From contig JANXTN010000085.1 of NCBI GenBank assembly GCA_025352435.1, positions 1 through 21,059 on the forward strand: DNA of 21,059 bases, written 5' to 3'. Within the stretch, counting starts at the first letter, position 1, and each line of letters begins with the position of its first letter. Source of the DNA: Ferruginibacter sp. GTDB taxonomy: Bacteria > Bacteroidota > Bacteroidia > Chitinophagales > Chitinophagaceae. A program made the position numbers and the translations under genes. The notes below the pieces were generated by a model that saw only the letters and a list, made by a program, of their open reading frames with translations, searched no databases and was not told where the DNA came from. Shown here piece by piece: positions 8,601 through 15,085 of this stretch.

Positions 8601-8933
8601 TTTTACCACAACACTTATTGCATCCCCACCATTTACATATGTGGATGCATAATAATTGGGAACCCCCAAAATCACATTATCAGGTCTTTGTAAATAAGGA
8701 ACAGCCTTTCGCACGGGCATTTCGCAACTTGCTGCTATTGCGGCAGCTGCTGTGCTAAAACCTAAGTATTTTAAAAAATCTCTTCTTGGGGTTTTAATAT
8801 CCAGTAATCCTTTACCATCAAGATCTTCCAACGGAAGCAATTCTTCCTGAAACTCTTTTTCAGCGGATTTTTTGAATCTATCTGACTGCGTTAAATCTCC
8901 AAAATTTTGCCAGTACTGTTTGTTGTTACTCAT
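5625..8933 (-). CDS. actB: Alternative complex III iron-sulfur subunit ActB (molybdopterin-oxidoreductase-like, fused Fe-S domain)
   Basis: A 1102-residue fusion. Residues 1-80 form an extended Tat-type leader with T-P-R50-R51-D-F-L-K and a hydrophobic Ala-rich stretch ending in ASC (Cys70, a possible lipidation site). Residues of about 80-800 resemble the large subunit of molybdopterin oxidoreductases; in ActB this domain is known to lack the Mo cofactor. From about residue 810 the ferredoxin-like domain shows four Cys clusters: CTGCSACVVAC, CQHCDNAPCENVCP, CIGTRYCANNCP, and CSFCVQR together with CAQACP. These hold the clusters that carry electrons from quinol at ActC to the haems. The last 60 residues or so are a charged Glu/Lys-rich tail. 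Between actA and actC, same strand. Confidence 0.95.
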   Translation of the reverse strand: MSNNKQYWQNFGDLTQSDRFKKSAEKEFQEELLPLEDLDGKGLLDIKTPRRDFLKYLGFSTAAAAIAASCEMPVRKAVPYLQRPDNVILGVPNYYASTYVNGGDAISVVVKQRDGRPIKIEGNELSSITKGGTSAQAQASILDLYDPTRLRHPLQKSGDQFKEITSFENFDKIISTAMSGIAGKPIVLLTSTIHSPSTLQLITEFLAKYPGSRHVQYDAVSYSGMLLANEASYGKKALPQYRFDKAKNIVSLGADFLGTWLSTTEYSRQYAENKKVKAGKPELSRHIHFESMMSMTGSNADDRYTHKPSETGNVALALLAKLGGAVTAPTFKDARLTKGIEQTAALLSAGKGTSLVVCGSNDVNVQLIVNAINEAIGANGTTINWSNTANIRKGIDTDIVTLAADMNAGNVGALLVYDCNPVYTYADGKKFAESLLKLPVSVSFNSTMDETTELCKYILPSNHWLESWGDAEAVSGYVSLIQPIINPLFKTRPFQTSLLNWSGGAIVAPVVAKDSVPKGYVQGTIPEITDAYESYFKKYWATKLVSIDKWDKALQDGVIETTGTAIATGGAYNGGSVAAAAAKIAAVKTGEHEVVLYQKIGMGTGSQANNPWLQELPDPITKVTWDNYAMVAPSMAKNLFNFDVTNPNKKDADKYEVHPEKPVMKVTVNGKTLSLPVLIIPGLNANTIAIAVGYGRGNATATKEINLERIGRAAFGAGQNAYVFTGWDGTSFSYSSPATIEKTSDTYPLAQTQVHGFTEGRPVIYETNLASFTSDPKELLAEPRHERSLITPSGKTDFVKDATQYPDFDKPGIKWGMSIDLNTCTGCSACVVACNAENNVSVVGKIQVQRAHEMHWLRIDRYFTGDLENPDVIFQPMLCQHCDNAPCENVCPVAATNHSSEGLNQMTYNRCIGTRYCANNCPYKVRRFNWLDYNGADSFKDNQNALVGVDTNEVMYQMNDDLTRMVLNPDVTVRSRGVIEKCSFCVQRLQDSKLEAKKQQDPTLVRNVKVACAQACPANAITFGNVNDKQSDVYKIRNVEQVNRNFYVLEQLHVLPNVSYLAKVRNTDREVNNGNEVEHEKGNLTEGKEVGQKEEKAVEAAH

Positions 8934-8938
8934 ACTCT

Positions 8939-9054
8939 ATGTGAAATGTGCAGAAGTGCAAATGTGCTAATTCTTCAAAATCGATCTTACTATTATTGTT
9001 TAAGCGTTCTATCCGTTACATTCTTCTGCAAATTTGCCAATTTGCAGATTGTGT
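8939..9054. repeat. Inverted pair of 7-8-base arrays between actA and actB
   Basis: The left arm (8939-8967) holds about four units of ATGTGCA/AAGTGCA type; the right arm (about 9025-9054) holds the same kind of unit in reverse complement. Read on one strand, both fit A(A)TnTGCA with 7-8-base spacing. Within the right arm TCTGCAAATT and AATTTGCAGA form a perfect 10-bp hairpin around TGCC (9025-9048), touching the actA stop codon. About 57 bases lie between the arms. The arms could pair in the mRNA between actA and actB. Confidence 0.65.
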
Positions 9055-10370
9055 TAGTAATGACATTTCTGACACTCCGTACCACCAATTTTTTCTACTG
9101 TTACACTATCCATTTTGTGTGGGTTAGGTATTTTTCTGCCGTTCTTATCTACAATTGAGTCTTTCATTTGCTCATGGAACTTTTCGTAAATGCTGTAAAA
9201 CTTATTTCCTGTACTGTCGGCAGAATTATAGAAATCTACTTTAGATTCTCTATGACAGTTTATACACCAACCCATACTTAAGTCGGAAAACTGATATACT
9301 TCAGGCATTTCCTGAATATTACCATGGCAGGTTTGGCAATTTTGCTTGCCCACTTTTACGTGCTGGCTATGATTAAAATAAACGTGGTCAGGTAAGTTGT
9401 GAATTTTTATCCATTCAATAGGATGGGCGCCATCAGGCATTCCGTCTTTGTTGTTATCAGGATTGTATTCTTTCTTTTCCGGGTTCCATCCTGCGTAAGC
9501 GTATAATTTTTGTATTTCTGCTGTACCGTTCACTGATGTACCATCTTCCCGTGTAATGGCTTCACCTTTATATTCTTTAATAGCCATATGGCAATTCATA
9601 CAAACATTTACAGAAGGTATACTTCCGCTTTTACTATCCTGAGTGCCGCCGTGGCAATACAGACAAGATATTTGGTTTGTGCCGGCGTGCACCTTGTGAG
9701 AATAATATATGGGTTGAACAGGTTGGTAATTTTTCATTCTGCCTAAACCATAAGCTGCAGTAATTGTAGTGTAGCCGCCTAAACCAAAAAGGAGCAACAC
9801 TGCAGCCATCAAATAAGTTTTGTTACGGTAAAAAGGAACAGGTTCACCACGCAAAACACCTTCTTTATCGTCAGATAATTTGCGGAGATTGCTGTTTACC
9901 TGCAGTAAGATGAATGCTACAATGGCAAGTATCAATGTAAGTATCCCAAATAAAAGAGAGTTATTGTCCGGGCTTTCCGATGTGGCGCCTGCAGGTGTAC
10001 CTGACGGGGCCGTAGGTTCTTTGTAATTATCTACATAATCAAGTATTGCATCTATATCTGCCTTTTTAAGTTGAGGGAAAGCCGTCATCACCGTTGGCTT
10101 CCATTTTTCAAACAATGTTTTTGCATATGGGTCTGTAGCTATCATTGCGGCCGGGTTAGCTACCCATTTGTAAACCCACTCCGGAGATGGTTCTCTTTTT
10201 CTGGCACCCGCTAAAGCCGGACCTGTATAATCCTGGTTAGGCTTGTGGCAGTTAGCACAATTTGCTTTAAACAATGCCTCTCCCTGTGCAAAAGCACTGT
10301 TATTTGAGATAAAACCAATGAGGAGAAGACATACAAGAAAACGAGAGATGAATTTTTTGTAACAGATCAT
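9054..10370 (-). CDS. actA: Alternative complex III multihaem cytochrome c ActA with extra N-terminal cytochrome domain
   Basis: A protein of 438 residues from ATG 10370, with a signal peptide (about 1-29, ending SAFAQ). A class I cytochrome c domain follows, with CANCH at 38-42 and a likely distal Met in MTAFP. Two membrane helices come next (about 139-158 and 187-208), then a multihaem domain with CLYCH 236, CMNCH 257, CQTCH 345, CINCH 369 and CQKCH 433. That gives six CXXCH sites, one more than the five of the well-described ActA. ActA receives electrons from ActB and passes them to ActE or the oxidase. An upstream in-frame ATG at 10454 is rejected because the promoter at 10415-10447 lies inside that extension and the extension hides the signal peptide. 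First gene of the operon. Confidence 0.93.
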   Translation of the reverse strand: MICYKKFISRFLVCLLLIGFISNNSAFAQGEALFKANCANCHKPNQDYTGPALAGARKREPSPEWVYKWVANPAAMIATDPYAKTLFEKWKPTVMTAFPQLKKADIDAILDYVDNYKEPTAPSGTPAGATSESPDNNSLLFGILTLILAIVAFILLQVNSNLRKLSDDKEGVLRGEPVPFYRNKTYLMAAVLLLFGLGGYTTITAAYGLGRMKNYQPVQPIYYSHKVHAGTNQISCLYCHGGTQDSKSGSIPSVNVCMNCHMAIKEYKGEAITREDGTSVNGTAEIQKLYAYAGWNPEKKEYNPDNNKDGMPDGAHPIEWIKIHNLPDHVYFNHSQHVKVGKQNCQTCHGNIQEMPEVYQFSDLSMGWCINCHRESKVDFYNSADSTGNKFYSIYEKFHEQMKDSIVDKNGRKIPNPHKMDSVTVEKIGGTECQKCHY

Positions 10371-10414
10371 ACAATTAAGCCGGGTTTTTTTATAGAAAAT
10401 GGCTGTTCCATGTG

Positions 10415-10447
10415 CAAAAATAAGACACGATACTGACAAACTATCAA
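10415..10447 (-). promoter_or_regulatory. Bacteroidota-type promoter of the act operon
   Basis: On the minus strand, TATTTTTG (10422-10415) matches the TAnnTTTG -7 box exactly, and TTG (10447-10445) lies 22 bases upstream, within the accepted range for the -33 box. Transcription would start near 10408, leaving a leader of roughly 38 bases before the actA ATG at 10370. It fixes the actA start and would drive the whole act-cox operon. The match is by eye only. Confidence 0.55.
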
Positions 10448-10560
10448 CATTCATGATTTTTTTTTAACACAATTAATACTAAATATCCAATTTAGACAAG
10501 CTGTTTTAAATTTGATTGTCATCACATTGTAATTGAAAAGAAACGTTGCATTTTTGATAA

Positions 10561-10579
10561 AAGGAAATAGAATTTCCGT
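10561..10579. promoter_or_regulatory. Perfect inverted repeat in the actA/purN divergent gap, possible operator
   Basis: GGAAAT and ATTTCC form a perfect 6-bp dyad around a three-base centre (10563-10577), with A/T flanks that extend the symmetry partly. It lies between the divergent actA operon and the broken gene before purN, 25 bases upstream of the latter's ATG. A regulator-binding site is possible; no regulator gene is nearby. Confidence 0.3.
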
Positions 10580-10601
10580 TTAATTTTTTCATTTTTGCTG
10601 C

Positions 10602-10912
10602 ATGTTAAAGCGACTCCAAACAAAATGGAAAGTAGGTGCGGGAAGACTACTACTAATCATTGCAACTTTTGCTATTGAGGAGAGTTTGTGTGGCTACACG
10701 GGAAGAAAATTGTTGGAATACTTCAATATTGAAAGAGGAATTTTGTGGTTGTGGTTTACGTAATTACCATAACCCTCTTATGACCGCTGGCAGTTTTGTT
10801 GGTAAGCATTCCTCTGGGGCAGTTCTTTTTTTTTAAACGATACCTTCGCAATATGTTTAAAAGATTTAGTAAAACAACATCCGATAATGAAAATACAAAA
10901 ACGTTCAGATGA
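10602..10912 (+). pseudogene. Broken DUF6787-like small membrane protein gene
   Basis: From ATG 10602 the frame reads 53 residues (MLKRLQTKWKVGAGRLLL..., SLCGYTGRKLLEYFNIERG) and stops at TAA 10761. The match to DUF6787 proteins then continues in the frame one base back, from 10754: VYVITITLL, a TGA (10781-10783) where the family normally has Trp, then PLAVLLVSIPLGQFFFFKRYLRNM to TGA 10910-10912. So there is a one-base loss near 10750 and a TGG-to-TGA change. The GG usual before SLCGY is EE. The old stop overlaps the purN start as ATGA, so the two were probably translated together. The family name comes from memory of the sequence pattern; the two frames and the stop are seen directly. A sequencing error could explain one lesion but hardly both. 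Confidence 0.7.
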
Positions 10913-11505
10913 AGATCGCCATTTTTGCCAGTGGTGCAGGTAGTAATGCTGCTGCCATCATTAAAACATTACCAAACTTCATTAAACGGGAGATAGCCAC
11001 TATTGCAGTAATTATTTCAAACAATGAAAAAGCCGGGGTTAAAAATATTGCTGCCACACATAATATTCCGTTTGAGATTTTAGCAATAAAAAACAAGGAT
11101 GAGGTTGAGCAGGCTGATGCTTATCTGGAAATATTAAATAAGTATAAAATTGATTTTGTCGTGCTCGCCGGTTATTTAAAAAAAATGCCGAAAAAAATTA
11201 CGAAAAACTATAACAAGAGAATCGTAAATATTCACCCTGCATTATTACCCGCATATGGCGGTGTAGGAATGTACGGCAGGCATGTGCACGAAGCTGTAAT
11301 TGCAGCCCGAGAAACCGAAAGTGGTATTACCATACATTATGTTGATGAAGTTTATGATCATGGGCAAATTATTTTTCAGGCAAAATGCACTGTTGAAAAA
11401 AACGATTCCGCAGAAGACCTTGCTAAAAGAATTCTGCAGTTGGAGCACAGGCATTACACCGGAGTTATAGCCCAAACAATACTTTCTCAAATTGCTGTTA
11501 AATAA
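10909..11505 (+). CDS. purN: Phosphoribosylglycinamide formyltransferase (GAR transformylase)
   Basis: A 198-residue cytosolic enzyme of purine synthesis that moves a formyl group from 10-formyltetrahydrofolate to glycinamide ribonucleotide. The phosphate-binding loop SGAGSN is at 8-13. The catalytic triad aligns as N107, H109 (in NIHPALLP) and D150 (in VYDHG), matching N106/H108/D144 of the E. coli enzyme. Length is close to the usual 190-210. The ATG overlaps the stop of the broken gene upstream (ATGA). No other pur gene is in the window. A TACCTTCG sequence at 10841-10848 could serve as a -7 box but has no good -33 partner. Confidence 0.95.
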   Translation: MKIAIFASGAGSNAAAIIKTLPNFIKREIATIAVIISNNEKAGVKNIAATHNIPFEILAIKNKDEVEQADAYLEILNKYKIDFVVLAGYLKKMPKKITKNYNKRIVNIHPALLPAYGGVGMYGRHVHEAVIAARETESGITIHYVDEVYDHGQIIFQAKCTVEKNDSAEDLAKRILQLEHRHYTGVIAQTILSQIAVK

Positions 11506-11565
11506 ACGAAGCCTTTATTCTTGCATGGTTTTGTGGTGTAATATTACTTTCAAAAATAATTTCGC

Positions 11566-12309
11566 TTGCGCATTAGTGTTACATTGCTCCTTTTATTTTT
11601 TTGCCATTTCACCACCACTGCACAAATCACAGTGAGCGGTACAGTGTTGGATAACAGCAAAATAAATTTTGTAGAAGCAGTAGGGGTAATAAGCACCGGT
11701 GGTAAAATTGCAGTGACAGATTCTTTAGGCAGATACAGCATACAGGCAGGTGCAGATGATTCTCTGTATTTTATTTACAACAACAAACCCACTCAAAAAT
11801 TTGCCGTCAATAAAATTCCAAATACTGCTCAGTTTGATATTTCGCTGCATATTTCTGTAAAAAGCAAGTACAGTCTTTTAAAGGAAGTGGTGGTTTACTC
11901 AAAAAATTACAAACAAGATTCGGCAGAAAACAGAGAAAATTATGGAGAGGTTTTTAATTATAAAAAACAGGGCATTCAAACTTCTATAAGCCCGGGTGGC
12001 GGCGTTGGGCTTGATGTTGATGAGATTATAAATGTCTTTCGTTTTAAAAGAAACAAAAGGTTGAAAGCCTTTCAGCAAAGGCTGGAAGCAGATGAAAAAG
12101 AAAAATATATTAACTATCGCTTCAACAAAGTTTTTGTAAAAAGAATTACACAATTGCAAAGCCCCGCACTGGATAGTTTTTTAGTTTGGTACCGCCCAAC
12201 TTACGAATTTGCTGCTACCGCTAGCGAAATAGAATTTAACCAGTATATTTTAAATGCTTCTTACCATTTTAAAAAAACAGGAGTTGCAGGAGAAGCAAAA
12301 AAAGAATAG
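11566..12309 (+). CDS. Exported protein with N-terminal carboxypeptidase-like regulatory domain
   Basis: A 247-residue protein of unknown function. The start is TTG at 11566: it gives a good signal peptide (MRISVTLLLLFFCHFTTTAQ), and an in-frame stop at 11557 rules out anything earlier. Residues of about 21-110 form a beta-rich CarboxypepD_reg-like (transthyretin-like) domain: ITVSGTVLDNSKINFVEAVGV..., TDSLGRYSIQAG. The remainder is helical and strongly charged, with RNKRLKAFQQRLEADEKEKYINYRFNK (about 164-190), seen in a group of uncharacterised Bacteroidota proteins. There is no TonB-dependent receptor barrel, so it is not a SusC-type protein. It lies 60 bases after purN and converges with the E1 gene, with a 12-base gap. 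Confidence 0.8.
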   Translation: MRISVTLLLLFFCHFTTTAQITVSGTVLDNSKINFVEAVGVISTGGKIAVTDSLGRYSIQAGADDSLYFIYNNKPTQKFAVNKIPNTAQFDISLHISVKSKYSLLKEVVVYSKNYKQDSAENRENYGEVFNYKKQGIQTSISPGGGVGLDVDEIINVFRFKRNKRLKAFQQRLEADEKEKYINYRFNKVFVKRITQLQSPALDSFLVWYRPTYEFAATASEIEFNQYILNASYHFKKTGVAGEAKKE

Positions 12310-12321
12310 CATTGCAGGTGT

Positions 12322-14355
12322 TTAATAACCCATCAACCTCTCCACCACCTCCCCCAGCCTTCCATAAGCCATAAAATTTTTTTCCAAATCAAGGTTAAAT
12401 GGAATCGGGGTATCTAGACTTGCACAGCGCATCACAGGCGCATCCAATTTGTCAAAACAATGTTCTCCAATCCATGCCGCTATCTCTCCGCCTATACCAC
12501 CGGTAAGAGAATCTTCATGAAGGATTAAAACCTTGCCTGTTTTTTCAGTGGCAATTTTTATAGCATTATAATCCAGCGGCAATAATGTTCTTAAATCTAA
12601 AATCTCAATGCTGATGTCTACGTTCTTTTCAGCATATTCCAAAGCCCAATGTACACCGGCGCCGTAAGTTATTATTGTTACATCTTCACCTTGCTGTATC
12701 TGACGGGCTTTCCCGATTTCTATTTCATAATATTCATCCGGCACCTGCCCGGTTACACTTCTATACAAAGCTTTGTGCTCAAAAAACATTACCGGGTTAG
12801 GATCATTTATTGCAGCGATCATTAAACCTTTTGCATCTTCAGGTGTGCTAGGGTACACAACTTTAAGCCCGGGTGTACGTGCAAACCATGCTTCGTTGCT
12901 TTGGCTGTGGAATGGCCCTGCACCTACACCTCCGCCCGTTGGCATGCGAACAACCACATCAGCATTTTGCCCCCATCGGTAATGTATTTTTGCAAGGTTA
13001 TTTATGATCTGATTAAAGCCCACCGTTGCAAAATCTGCAAACTGCATTTCCATTACGCTTTTATAACCTTCTAAACTTAGGCCCAAAGCGGCACCTACAA
13101 TAGCGCTTTCACATAAAGGTGTATTGCGCACCCGTGCTTTGCCGAATTCATTTACAAAACCTTCTGTTACCTTAAATGCGCCGCCGTACTCTGCAATATC
13201 CTGCCCCATTAAAATAAGGTTTGGATGTGTTTGCATAGATTGTTTTAGCCCGTCAGATATAGCGTTTATGAATTTTTTTTCTGTTGAGGGGTTGCGGGTT
13301 GCGGGTTTAGAAGTTGCAGGTTTTGGGTTCGTAAAATTAGAGTTATCGAGAACCCGTAACTCGGAACCCGTAACCCGAAACTGATACACGTCACTCAACT
13401 CCTCCACAGTATCTACCACCATTTTCTCCGTCTTGTAGGCCTCCGCCAATTCTGTATCTATATAAGTTTTTGTAGCTGCTTTTATTGCATCAATTTCTGC
13501 TTCGTTTAAAAGGTTTTGCGCAAGCAACCAAGCCTCGTAATTTTTTACGGGATCTTTCTTTTCCCATTCTGTAAACAATGCAGGCGGAACATATTTTACG
13601 CCACTAGCTTCTTCATGCCCACGCATACGAAACGTCATACATTCTACCAGGTAAGGCTTTTGGTTTTTTATACAATATTCTCGCACGCCTTTTATTGTGT
13701 CAAATACTTCCAATAAATTGTTACCGTCAATACGTATGCCTTCCATGCCATAACCTTTTGCTTTGTCTACCAGGTTTTCGCAGCGATACTGTTCATTTAC
13801 CGGCGTACTTAAACCATACCCATTATTTTCGATAATAAAAATTACAGGTAAATCCCATACGGCAGCAGTGTTCAATGCTTCATGAAAATCGCCTTCACTA
13901 GTGCCACCATCACCGCTAAAAGCAAGGGAACATTTTTGTTCATTTTTTAATTTGTAAGCAAGCGCTACACCATCTGCCAAGGCCAATTGCGGACCAAGAT
14001 GCGAGATCATTCCACAAACAAAATGTTCTTTGCTGCCAAAATGAAAACTTCTCTCACGGCCTTTGCTGTAGCCTTCTTTGTTGCCTTGCCACTGCATAAA
14101 TAATTTACTCAATGGCATATTACGCCCGGTAAAAACGCCGAGATTTCTGTGCAACGGCATTATCCATTCATCTTGCTGCATGGCTGCTGTAGCGCCCACT
14201 GAGATTGCTTCCTGCCCAATGCCGCTAAACCATTTGGAAATCTTGCCCTGACGTAACAACAGCAACATTTTTTCTTCTATCATGCGGGGAAGCAAAATAG
14301 ACTTATATAAATGGGTGAGTGTTTCTTTTGCTAATCCTTTGTCTGAAAAATTCAT
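12322..14355 (-). CDS. Fused E1 alpha/beta 2-oxoacid dehydrogenase (thiamine diphosphate-dependent)
   Basis: A 677-residue fusion of both E1 chains. The alpha half (about 1-320) holds the ThDP motif GDG at 148-150 and NN at 177-178, and the RMRGHEE loop near 243-249. The beta half (about 361-677) starts at KKFINAISDGL and includes MGQDIAEYGGAFKVTEGF, the cofactor-contacting region, and GPFHSQSNEAWFARTPGLKVVYPST. It decarboxylates a 2-oxoacid (pyruvate or branched-chain; the sequence alone does not decide) and passes the acyl group to an E2 not in this window. Such fusions are known in Bacteroidota. The linker, residues of about 326-357, is encoded by an inverted heptamer repeat (13287-13378) and reads as low-complexity RVTGSELRV...KPATSKPATRNPS. 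A -7-like TATCTTCG (14367-14360) lies just before the ATG, so a very short leader is possible. Confidence 0.9.
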   Translation of the reverse strand: MNFSDKGLAKETLTHLYKSILLPRMIEEKMLLLLRQGKISKWFSGIGQEAISVGATAAMQQDEWIMPLHRNLGVFTGRNMPLSKLFMQWQGNKEGYSKGRERSFHFGSKEHFVCGMISHLGPQLALADGVALAYKLKNEQKCSLAFSGDGGTSEGDFHEALNTAAVWDLPVIFIIENNGYGLSTPVNEQYRCENLVDKAKGYGMEGIRIDGNNLLEVFDTIKGVREYCIKNQKPYLVECMTFRMRGHEEASGVKYVPPALFTEWEKKDPVKNYEAWLLAQNLLNEAEIDAIKAATKTYIDTELAEAYKTEKMVVDTVEELSDVYQFRVTGSELRVLDNSNFTNPKPATSKPATRNPSTEKKFINAISDGLKQSMQTHPNLILMGQDIAEYGGAFKVTEGFVNEFGKARVRNTPLCESAIVGAALGLSLEGYKSVMEMQFADFATVGFNQIINNLAKIHYRWGQNADVVVRMPTGGGVGAGPFHSQSNEAWFARTPGLKVVYPSTPEDAKGLMIAAINDPNPVMFFEHKALYRSVTGQVPDEYYEIEIGKARQIQQGEDVTIITYGAGVHWALEYAEKNVDISIEILDLRTLLPLDYNAIKIATEKTGKVLILHEDSLTGGIGGEIAAWIGEHCFDKLDAPVMRCASLDTPIPFNLDLEKNFMAYGRLGEVVERLMGY
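13287..13378. repeat. Inverted heptamer arrays inside the E1 coding region
   Basis: Six units from 13287 to 13329 fit nnGGGTT (GCGGGTT occurs twice; one unit is eight bases long). After 21 bases, four units from 13351 to 13378 fit the reverse complement AACCCGn. Read on one strand, both arms have the consensus nCGGGTT, so the element can form an imperfect hairpin of about 30-40 bases per arm. The whole element stays in frame and encodes the linker of the fused E1 protein. Confidence 0.8.
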
Positions 14356-14440
14356 GTTGCGAAGATAACTTCTTGCAATATTTAAAATTGCAGCGGTACA
14401 TGATATTCATATCATTTTTAGAATGCCACTCTTTAAACTT

Positions 14441-14545
14441 TCATCCGGCTACTGCCGCTAGAACAGGAATCATACGAGCGGGCACTATTATCACGTCTGC
14501 CGACAGGCAAGTCAGCCGAATGTCACGGCACTTAACGTCAGCGGA
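14441..14545. repeat. GC-richer non-coding island, possible dispersed repeat
   Basis: Between the E1 gene and the YvlD-type gene, about 105 bases are clearly richer in G and C than the flanks. They contain several small inverted repeats: TGCCGCT with AGCGGGCA (about 14454-14484, one bulge), TGCC with GGCA (14498-14509), and similar words GTCTGCC, GTCAGCC and GTCAGCGG. An open frame crosses the plus strand, but its peptide resembles no family I know. A REP-like or other dispersed repeat is the best guess. Confidence 0.4.
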
Positions 14546-14592
14546 GTAACTTTTTTTCGGACGTAGTTGTAAACTTTTAAATCTCTTTTCGT

Positions 14593-14937
14593 TTATTTTT
14601 TATCTGCTAAGACTGCATTTGTTGCAGAGGAAAATACAGATAGAATAATGCTGAAGATTAATGCCCACCAAAACCCATCAACCTTAATACCATCCATTAA
14701 TTTTGCTGCCAATAAAATAATAAGCGCATTTATTACAAAAAGGAAAAGACCGAGTGTAACAACGGTGATAGGAAGTGTGAGCAAAACCAATATGGGTTTT
14801 ATGATTGCATTAAGGCAAGCCAATACAAGGGCGAAAATTATTGCAGTGGTAATATTGGATATATGAACACCTGTTAAAACTTTTGAAAGAACGTATGCAA
14901 TAACACCCGTAATTATTAAACGTAGGAGAAAGTTCAT
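14593..14937 (-). CDS. Small four-helix membrane protein, YvlD / phage-holin-4-2 family
   Basis: A 114-residue very hydrophobic protein with four membrane segments (about 3-22, 29-50, 53-76 and 88-106). The patterns NAIIKPILVLLTLPITVVTLGLF and FVINALIILLAAKLMDG are hallmarks of the family named after YvlD of Bacillus and also annotated as phage holin family 4-2. Despite that name, members are mostly chromosomal proteins of unknown function, and there is no phage gene here. The gene stands alone: about 235 bases from E1 and 148 bases from the M16 gene. Confidence 0.85.
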   Translation of the reverse strand: MNFLLRLIITGVIAYVLSKVLTGVHISNITTAIIFALVLACLNAIIKPILVLLTLPITVVTLGLFLFVINALIILLAAKLMDGIKVDGFWWALIFSIILSVFSSATNAVLADKK

Positions 14938-15085
14938 AATGATTAGTTTTAAGTAATCACGAATTAAGCAAATTTTTACGAATAAACGTAAATTATATTT
15001 TTAGTAGTGGCTTTTTAATGTATAATAAATTTGCAGGCTCTTCTCGAAATAATCGTAGTGTTTCTTTAATACTAAAATCTTAAAT

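Noticed and set aside
10371..10454. 28-residue N-terminal extension of ActA from ATG 10454
   Set aside because: It puts a polar segment before an obvious signal peptide and contains the likely promoter (10415-10447); ATG 10370 is a better start.
10841..10848. TACCTTCG as a promoter -7 box for purN
   Set aside because: It is part of the former coding sequence of the broken gene, has a mismatch to TAnnTTTG, and has no TTG at the right distance.
11557..11564. TAATTTCG as a -7 box for the gene at 11566
   Set aside because: Transcription would start downstream of the TTG start codon that the signal peptide requires; co-transcription with purN is simpler.
14593..14937. Phage remnant suggested by the name phage holin family
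   Set aside because: The family is mostly chromosomal (YvlD-type), and no other phage gene, attachment site or integrase is present.
15026..15033. TAAATTTG on the plus strand as a promoter box
   Set aside because: No plus-strand gene or convincing small frame follows; such matches are expected by chance in AT-rich DNA.
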